DNA from: Symbiotaphrina buchneri
Lineage: Eukaryota > Ascomycota > Symbiotaphrinales > Symbiotaphrinaceae
Assembly (NCBI GenBank): GCA_001599915.1
Contig: BCIG01000024.1
Location: forward strand, 248,001-312,000
Direction of reading: 5' to 3'
Length of the DNA stretch: 64,000 nucleotides
Part shown: positions 57,476 through 64,000 of the stretch, piece after piece
How positions within the stretch are numbered: the first letter of the stretch is position 1
How the letters are laid out: every line of letters starts with the position of its first letter
Made by a program: the position numbers and the translations under genes
Notes under the pieces: model-generated
The model's database searches: none
The model's input: only the letters and a program-made list of their open reading frames with translations
What the model was told of the DNA's origin: nothing

Positions 57476-58952
57476 ATGGACGAGAGTACAAACACAGGTC
57501 ACGAACCGTTTCGTCCCCGATTTCCGCAGACGCAGGAGGAATTTGAGGCGGATCCACGCGTGGCCTTTTCAAAGCTTGAAGACAAGTGGATTCTTGAGGA
57601 AGAGGATGGCAATGAATATGAGTGGGTAGAGCCACTAAAGAGATGGGTTCCAGTGGTACGCTTTCCCTTATGGCGAGCTCAACACCCCGCGGTTGTTGTC
57701 AAGGGTTTTGCTTGACGTTCGGTGGTTCTAATTCCTTACTGGCTATCGGCATATAGCTGGATGAAGCATTACTGGAGCAGCAAAGGCAAGCATATGCTGT
57801 AGCCGGCGTCGACGAGGCGGAACCAGCCCGATCCGGGAAGAAACGGAAACAAGAAATCGATTATACCCATGCTAGCGAGGTGACAACCCATGGACAAGTT
57901 TCGAGTCAGCGATACTGATCCGATACAGGAGCCTGTGGCAAGAAAGGCCAAGAATAACAATGAACCCCGTGAGCGAAAAAATACGGCTGTTTACGTTACG
58001 GGTCTCCCTGATGATGTCACACTGGATGAAGTTCAAGATGTCTTTTCAAAATGCGGCGTCATTGCGGAGGAGATCGATCGCGGTAGACCACGGATCAAGC
58101 TGTATACCGATGACAGTGGAAAGTTCAAGGGGGATGCTCTCATCGTCTACTTCCGCCCAGAATCCGTGCAACTTGCAGTACAGATGCTTGATGATACGGA
58201 CTTCAGGTTCGGTGAATCCACAACGGCAGGCAAAATGAGAGTGCAGGCAGCGGATTTCTCTTATAAAAGTCAGAAGGAGGCGCCGGCTCAGTCCTCGAAA
58301 AGGGAAAAGAAAAAGATCATAAGGAAGACTCAGAAGCTGAATAGGTAAGGGATCCGATTTGCCAGTCCATCGATTGATACTAAGCCACTGCAGTAAGCTC
58401 GCCGATTGGGACGATGATGATCCTTCAGCACTCCAAGACACCAGCTCGAGGTGGGACAAAGTTGTTATATTGAAGCATATGTTCACCTTAAAAGAACTCG
58501 AGGTAACTGGAATATACTGAGCTCGTCATCCTGTTGCTGACGGATCAGGATGACCCCGCTGCAATTCTTGATATCAAGGAAGACATTCGCGAGGAATGCG
58601 AGAAGCTCGGGGAAGTCACCAACGTGGTTCTATTTGATCGGGAGGAGGAAGGTGTCGCCAGCGTGCGATTTGCGAACGCGGAGGCCGCCCGAGCGTGCGT
58701 ACGGGTAGGCTGTGGCACCCCTAGCCCTGTTAATAGCACCTTGCTGACCACAGGATGTAGATGATGGACGGGCGATTCTTTGCTGGTACCCAAGTTGAAG
58801 CCTACATCGCTGATGGTACGGAAAAGTTCAAAAAGTCCGCCGAAAACCGGGCTGGATCAGAAGAGAATGGCAATGAAGAGAGCGAGCGCTTGGACAAATT
58901 CGGTGCCTGGCTCGAAGAAGAGACCGCTCAGAGAGAAGGCACGGCGTCATGA
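57476..58952 (+). CDS. CUS2: Cus2/Tat-SF1-like splicing factor with two RRMs
   Basis: U2 snRNP-associated RNA-binding protein of the Tat-SF1/Cus2/Uap2 family. Six exons (57476-57655, 57757-57879, 57928-58343, 58394-58502, 58549-58704, 58761-58952) give 391 aa. The N-terminus has the family's aromatic-acidic WILEEEDGNEYEWVEPLKRWVP. RRM1 is at about residues 115-210 (TAVYVTGLPDDVTLDEV; GDALIVYF). The linker KLADWDDDDPS precedes RRM2 (VVILKHMFTLKELE; ECEKLGEVTNVVLFDREEEGVASVRF; GRFFAGTQVEAYIADG), the UHM type that binds SF3b ULMs in relatives. The end is acidic. The last acceptor was placed at 58760 because the nearer CACAG gives the wrong frame. Confidence 0.93.
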
Positions 58953-59751
58953 ATTGAACAAGAACAAGACTTTACCGTGGTCGGTTGCATGTGAGCCAAA
59001 ACTATCTCCGAAAGTATATAGGCCACTCTTCCATTTCGAGCCTGTTCAAGCTGGAGGAAAACATTGATAGGCGAGTGCTTGCCTCTACTGTCTAGTCCTG
59101 AACCAGACAAGTAATACCTTGGTCGTCGTTGGACTTTGGAAGATTGCTGTATCAGTAACATGGCAGTGAGGGCACCACTCGATGCCGTGAATCAGAGGCT
59201 TGGTCTGTACAGATTGACCCAATAATCGTACTAGATGGCAACCTGTAAATTCGATGCCTTTCGTGCATATAACGCGGTATAATCTTATGTGGGTCCATGG
59301 GGAAACCACTTGCGGAAAATGCGTGCAAGGCACGATTATTTGAAATCAAATCACATTATTGAATGGCAATAGCACCTTGTACGTGCGTGCATGCATAGAT
59401 GCATTGCACAGGATTATCGCTGGTGCACGTCTGGACGTCTAAGGTACCTTACATCCAGGAAAGCCGGGCACTCGGTTCTTGGCATTGTAAGGCAGTTCAC
59501 GGAGTACGTAGACGCCTTATGGTCGAACGCGTCGCCCAGACTCAGCACGTGGCGCCGCGTTTGCTTCGTGTTAATCCGAAGTGAGGGTACTTCGTACCCC
59601 ATGTCACCCTCGTCATGTTTGGAATCATCATGCACCACGCCAAACCTTCGAGTTGCCAGGATTATCTGGAAAGGGTTCGGTAATGCTCAAGGATGGAGGC
59701 CCAAAGACGGGCCTGTTGATTGATCAGGTCACTCGCTGAACCTTAACCAGC
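58953..59751. other. intergenic
   Basis: No gene is recognised. A perfect small hairpin GGGTAC-TTC-GTACCC lies at 59585-59599, and AAGGTACCTTAC occurs near 59,441. Confidence 0.4.
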
Positions 59752-62705
59752 ATGCTTGGATTCGGAGGGTTGTGTCTCCATGCCGGTGGAACGCGAGGAT
59801 CGAACAAACGTAAAAGGTCCGATCATGCACAATCGTCCGCTTTGGATGTATTACATATCGGAGTATGCGCTGCTTCTTTGAGGATCCTATCATAGCTACC
59901 GCTAATTTGTCTGGAGCTTCGACAGTCACCGGCAGATGGGTCAAAATCCGCCCAATGCTTATTGCCGATCTCGCGCCTGCCCCGCTGCCGCCTGCCGTTA
60001 GGTTCACTCCAAACATCTGGGTCTCAGGTTCAGCTTGCTTGCGGCTGCGTCGACGCCCTTGATGCGCCGCCTGCGGAAGGTGGGGACTCCCAGTGTGCTG
60101 TTGTGTTAGTGGTAAAGGAGCAGGATACTGGAAGAATGTCGGTAATAGAGAAAATCGAAGCTGATCTGTACGGGATGTCTGAAATTCATCCCCAGATGGC
60201 AACGCAGCAACTGGATGAAGCTATTGCGGCCGCACGTCATAGCTCTGTAGAGCTACGAAAGGATGTTCCCAGAATTGTTCTCGAAGAGGACTGGTGGAAA
60301 TACATCGACGTTGGCACTGCCAGGACTATGGAACTCCTTGGTGGAGGCGTCTCTAGTGGAGACCCTTCCTTAGCTTTTTCAATGAGACCCCCAAGAGACC
60401 AGATAAATCCTGCAATGTCTACTTTAGGGGATTCTCGCTCACAACCTACCCTCGGAGAAGAGGGAGGGAAGCAAGCGCCTACAACGCTCGATCCTAGTGG
60501 AGACGACTCTCAGGAACTTCTTGACAAAATAATTTCCCAGTATTTGGAAATGCTCTACTTGTCTAAGGTAGTCCCCTTGAAGCCTTCATCATCTCTGTCA
60601 TGTGGAACTAAACTTGATGTCATCGCCAGATGCCTCTCGCATATTTTGCCAAGGGCCCATTATCTCGTGCTCGAGCAAGTGTGCAAACAGATACAAGTCC
60701 TGCATCGAAAGCAGCACTAATGGATTGCCTACGTCGGGTCACGCTCACGGTCCCAGCTATGGATACAAAATACAGGGAGGCAATCCCGGCTGCTATCTCT
60801 TCTGCTCTGGCAGGCTCGTCTAAGAAGAAGCGCCGTAAAAGCTCTGGGCCGGGAAAGGACGGGATGTTTACTGGGGAAGAACTTTATATTCTCAAGTGGT
60901 ACGAATCCCAGGATATAGAGGATCATTGTCTCCTCTCTCGGGAGAGCATGGAGTCCCTTCTCCAGCAGAAGCTGGAGTATCTAAAGATCAGAGACATCCA
61001 GCTGCAGACCATGCTTATCCTTGAAGGCCTGGCGTTGCAACACTCCACACCATGTCTCCCAAATGATTCCGTTGGCTTAGCGCACATGCAAGAGAACACG
61101 GACCTCCCCAAAGCACCGAAGCATGCTTTGAAGAAGCGCCACAATTTGGAATTGACCCTCGAACTCTTCCTAGATAGGTTGTGCATCTGGCAATCTGTTG
61201 ATACTGGTGATGGCGTCCGATCAGAAGAGACGGCGGTTCACACCGAAATGGGGCCTTCATTATGTGCAAATACTTCGGCAAATGGGAATCGCAATCCTCT
61301 TAGACGGGATGAGTTGAAGATGTTCTGTACAGACGTCGTTCTTCCCTTGTAAGAATTTCCCCTACCTGAAATTAGCCAAATCTGCTCACAACTGAAGTTA
61401 CGCTGGACGACTGCCTGATCGGTGCGCAAATGTCGTCCTGAAGCTGACAGGGTCAGCTGGGACTTCTCTCCCAAAGTCCAAAAGACATCAGACAGGACCG
61501 ACGCTGAAGGAGGCTTCGAAGAACGGGACAAGCGGTAAGGACGCGGGAAGGGGTTTGAAGGGTGGAAAGGCGGCAGCCATCCACAAGGGGCAGAGCGGCA
61601 TTGATAACAGAGTGGCAACGGCTGCGCAAAAACGCCCGACCCTTGTTCCCACCATGCCTCCCCTGAAGCGCGAGAGGAGCGAGACCCCGAGTCTGATGAT
61701 GCATGCTACGTACACTGCTAGTGCAGTGGGAAATCGTGTTGACGGCTTGAAGACGAAGCGCTTTGCGCAAAGAGAGGTAGATCTGAACGTAGTGCCACCA
61801 TCCAAGGAGCAAAGCACGGCGAAGAAGACTGAACTCGAGGACGAATTGAGAGCAGCGATCTCAGTCCTGAAGAAGCCCAATCGAAGCTTGGCGGTGAGGG
61901 AACTAGCAGAGACAGCTGATAGGAGAAAATCTTTCCCTCGTGGAAACTCAAATAGTGAGCTTCGGATACAACATTAATGGCCTAGACTGACGTTAAGTGT
62001 CTAGGAGTGGAGAAGTCCTCGAAATGGCAGCGAGGGGTTCAGGTGACAGCTACCCCGCGAAATAATCGTTCTAAGACAATGGTAGGCTCGACACCGTCAT
62101 TACCAAGGATGTCGATGGGCAGCAAAATCAAAACAGTCGCTCACGGCGCAGTTTCGCAAAGCGTGATAGCTGTGGAACCCTCGCCCACGAGATTCGGCGA
62201 ACACGACGTACCCGTGGAAAGATTTATGGGTAAGCTGCAGTCGAACCTGAACAACACCGATGCAGCGCCAGACATCCAGGAGACACCATCGCGTGGGTTT
62301 GCAAAACTAATCCGATCGACGCTTACCATGCCTTCTTTTTCCGCTCCTGATGCTCCGGTGCCTCCGATGAGCGAGTCCAGCAAGCCTTCGCAGCGTGCGC
62401 TGAATGGAACAGTGTCCATGAGCTCAAGTAGAATTGCTCCTACTCATCGATTCGAAAGCGCATCAGCCGATCAAAGCCCAGGACGTGAAGTGCACTCGTC
62501 TTCCGAGGTTTTGGCGACGCCGCTGAAGCCTGCATACAGACGGGCAAATACACGCTTCATATCTGAGACCTCAGCGGAGCCGAGACAGCTCCCAGGTTGG
62601 AGTCCAGGGGGCGGGCAAAACAACCCTTCTTCGAGGGAGGCGGGGCATGACCAATCAGTGTATGAGATTCTGGGATGGGACGACGACATTGATGAATTGG
62701 CATAG
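59752..62705 (+). CDS. SLD3: Sld3-like replication initiation regulator
   Basis: Sld3 (Treslin-like) recruits Cdc45 to Mcm2-7 and, once phosphorylated by CDK, binds Dpb11. Model exons 59752-59847, 59896-60567, 60630-61348, 61398-61954 and 62005-62705 give 914 aa. Best evidence is the central Sld3 domain: YLEMLYLSK joined over a 62-nt intron to MPLAYFAKGPLSRARA, then AAISSALAGSSKKKRRKSS, GEELYILKWYESQ and LKYLKI-like SLLQQKLEYLKIRDIQLQTM, and KKRHNLELTLELFLDRLCIWQ. The C-terminal third is disordered, Ser/Thr-Pro-rich (several SP/TP motifs such as TATPRN, VEPSPTR and ADQSPGR, candidate CDK sites), ending YEILGWDDDIDELA. The N-terminal exon (GSNKRKRSDHAQ) is inferred from a clean 48-nt intron; the start is less certain. 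Confidence 0.88.
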
Positions 62706-63137
62706 ACGCAAAATGGGAGTACTGGGTATTTGGGAGCAAAGGCTTGAGCATGGCTGCATTGAAGATCTCTGTATGAAACGAAGACGTCGTAAAGGCTCCT
62801 TTCCATAGATGTAATCTTACCAAAGTCGTAGGACAGCACCGTTCTTCTGGCCAGGGCGGGCAGAAATACAACTAAATTGGATGTGTCGAAGCGTGCATGA
62901 TGAACACGACCCTCGCGTGCTTCTCCCTCTAGCTTAGGCAGGTACTTTATATACGGGAACTTCTCTCGTCTCTCACCGTCACGTCCACAATTGTTCGGCC
63001 CTCCTCTTGAAGGTCTCGTCTTCCTTACGTGGTACTTGTCACCTTCCATCGCCTTACTATCTTACCGAGGCTTCCGCTGGCAAACTCGCGATCTTACTCT
63101 GCCCTTCCAGGCGCTCTTGAGGACAGACGAGACCGCA
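62706..63137. other. intergenic SLD3 / DPB4
   Basis: No gene is recognised; it holds the 3' UTR of SLD3 and promoter of DPB4, with CT-rich sequence at 63,000-63,070. Confidence 0.4.
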
Positions 63138-64000
63138 ATGCCACCGAGAAAGAGCGACGTCTCCAAATCTGCGACTGGAGATGAGGCGACGCCAGTCAAA
63201 GAGAAAGAGGGTACAAACGTCGAAGTATGTCTGCTATTGGCGAATTTGGCTTCTCATTTCTAAGTGATCTGCTAGGATCTGAGCCTACCACGCACTCTCG
63301 TACAACGATTGGCAAAGGGAGTCCTTCCGCCAAATACGCAAATACAGAAGGATGCAGTTTTGGCCATGTCAAAAGGAGCGACAGTATTTATCAATTATCT
63401 ATCTTCACAGTAGGTTCCCCTTGCTCCGAAGACTATTCCACGACTGTTCCGGTCTCCCCTTGCTGAGCTCACCGGCCGCCAGCGCGAACGATAACACCAT
63501 CCGAGCGGGCAAAAAGACAATTATGCCAAAGGATGTCTTAGAAGCTGTGGCGGAGTTGGAATTCGAGGGTTTCTTGCCGCGTCTAGAGGCTGAACTTGCC
63601 AGTGCGTTTCCTTCCTGTCTTCCTAGTCCAGTGTACCGGCTTCTTTCTTTACTGATGGGCGTTGGCACAAACAGAATACAACGAGGTCCAGGCCGACAAG
63701 CGCAACAGTTATCGCAAGAAGGTCAAGGAGGAAAGGGCTGCTACGACCGATGATGGAATGTCTGGGACGCAGCCTGTAATTGACAGCTCGATAGAAGAGC
63801 ATGTGGAGGGCGACTCCCCGCCTGCTGCGAAAAAGGCCCGGCGGTCAACCCTTAGCCGCCCGGCCGAGCTGAACGGTGATCCTACTCAGACTAGGGAGAT
63901 TCATGGGCATAGTGGCGAGGAGACGGTTTCCGACGGGGAGGGAGATGACGGGTCAAATACCAATGAGGAAGTGGACGAGGAAGACGAGGAGGACGAGGAA
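63138..64000 (+). CDS. DPB4: DNA polymerase epsilon histone-fold subunit (partial at 3' end)
   Basis: Dpb4/POLE3-like histone-fold subunit of DNA polymerase epsilon, shared in yeast with the ISW2/CHRAC remodeller. Exons 63138-63224, 63276-63409, 63483-63601 and 63675 to the window end (open). The histone fold reads DLSLPRTLVQRLAKG, then [34 protein letters not shown] in pieces across introns, then TIMPKDVLEAVAELEFEGF. The tail starts KYNEVQADKRNSYRKKVKEE and becomes strongly acidic (VDEEDEEDEE at the edge), as in family members. The stop lies outside the window. It directly follows SLD3, another replication-initiation gene, on the same strand with a 432-bp gap. Confidence 0.93.

Noticed and set aside
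59729-60202. 157-codon minus-strand frame
   Set aside because: It overlaps the N-terminal exons of SLD3 on the other strand, which have better support from splice sites and similarity.
1-64000. tRNA and rRNA genes
   Set aside because: I looked for T-loop/B-box words (GGTTCGA with matching stems) and found only isolated matches inside coding exons; a covariance-model scan would be decisive.

Overview
The window looks like a chromosome segment from a filamentous ascomycete (Pezizomycotina). I infer this from the many short introns (about 44-100 nt, GT/AG, often with a CTGAC/CTAAC-like branch site), CT-rich core promoters, and a gene set typical of that group: Mcm1-type MADS protein, SskB/Ssk2 MAPKKK, Sld3, Cwf19, GPN GTPases. 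The Mcm1 sequence resembles Sordariomycete proteins as I remember them, but I cannot fix the order or species.

Layout. Positions 1-5,500 hold a NIPA/DUF803 membrane protein (+) and the MADS-box gene mcm1 (-). Positions 5,500-20,150 are a very AT-rich block without host genes. It is a graveyard of transposable elements whose copies differ mostly by C/T and G/A changes, the pattern left by repeat-induced point mutation (RIP). Inside it I can delimit a Ty3/Gypsy LTR element at 6,209-15,257 with 202-bp LTRs and an ATAAT target duplication. Later insertions sit in it: a solo LTR of its own family, a 357-bp GC-balanced element, and a hAT-like DNA element with a perfect 8-bp duplication, which itself carries a 406-bp LTR. 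Further hAT-family pieces and a second Gypsy remnant follow.

From 21.1 kb to the end the DNA is gene-dense, GC-balanced and housekeeping in character: SCY1-like pseudokinase (-), branched-chain aminotransferase (+), S-adenosylhomocysteinase (+), an aldo-keto reductase of pyridoxal-reductase type (+), a YY1/Iec1-like zinc-finger protein (+), a four-helix membrane protein (-), GPN1 (-) divergent from CWF19 (+), a long coiled-coil protein (-), S-adenosylmethionine synthetase (-) divergent from GPN3 (+), an Apq12-like protein (-), the HOG-pathway MAPKKK (-), an ammonium transporter (+), a Cus2/Tat-SF1 splicing factor (+), SLD3 (+) and the start of DPB4 (+, cut by the window end).

Several neighbours share pathways. 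SAM synthetase and SAH hydrolase are two steps of the methyl cycle. GPN1 and GPN3 are partner GTPases for RNA polymerase II import. Cwf19 and Cus2 act in splicing. Sld3 and Dpb4 both act at replication origins. No secondary-metabolite cluster, CRISPR array, tRNA or rRNA was recognised. The most interesting content is the nested transposon stratigraphy, in which one copy preserves the empty site of another insertion, and a few gene-structure oddities: a probable one-base frame conflict in the SCY1 gene, a similar conflict in the NIPA gene, and 13-nt last coding exons in two neighbouring genes.
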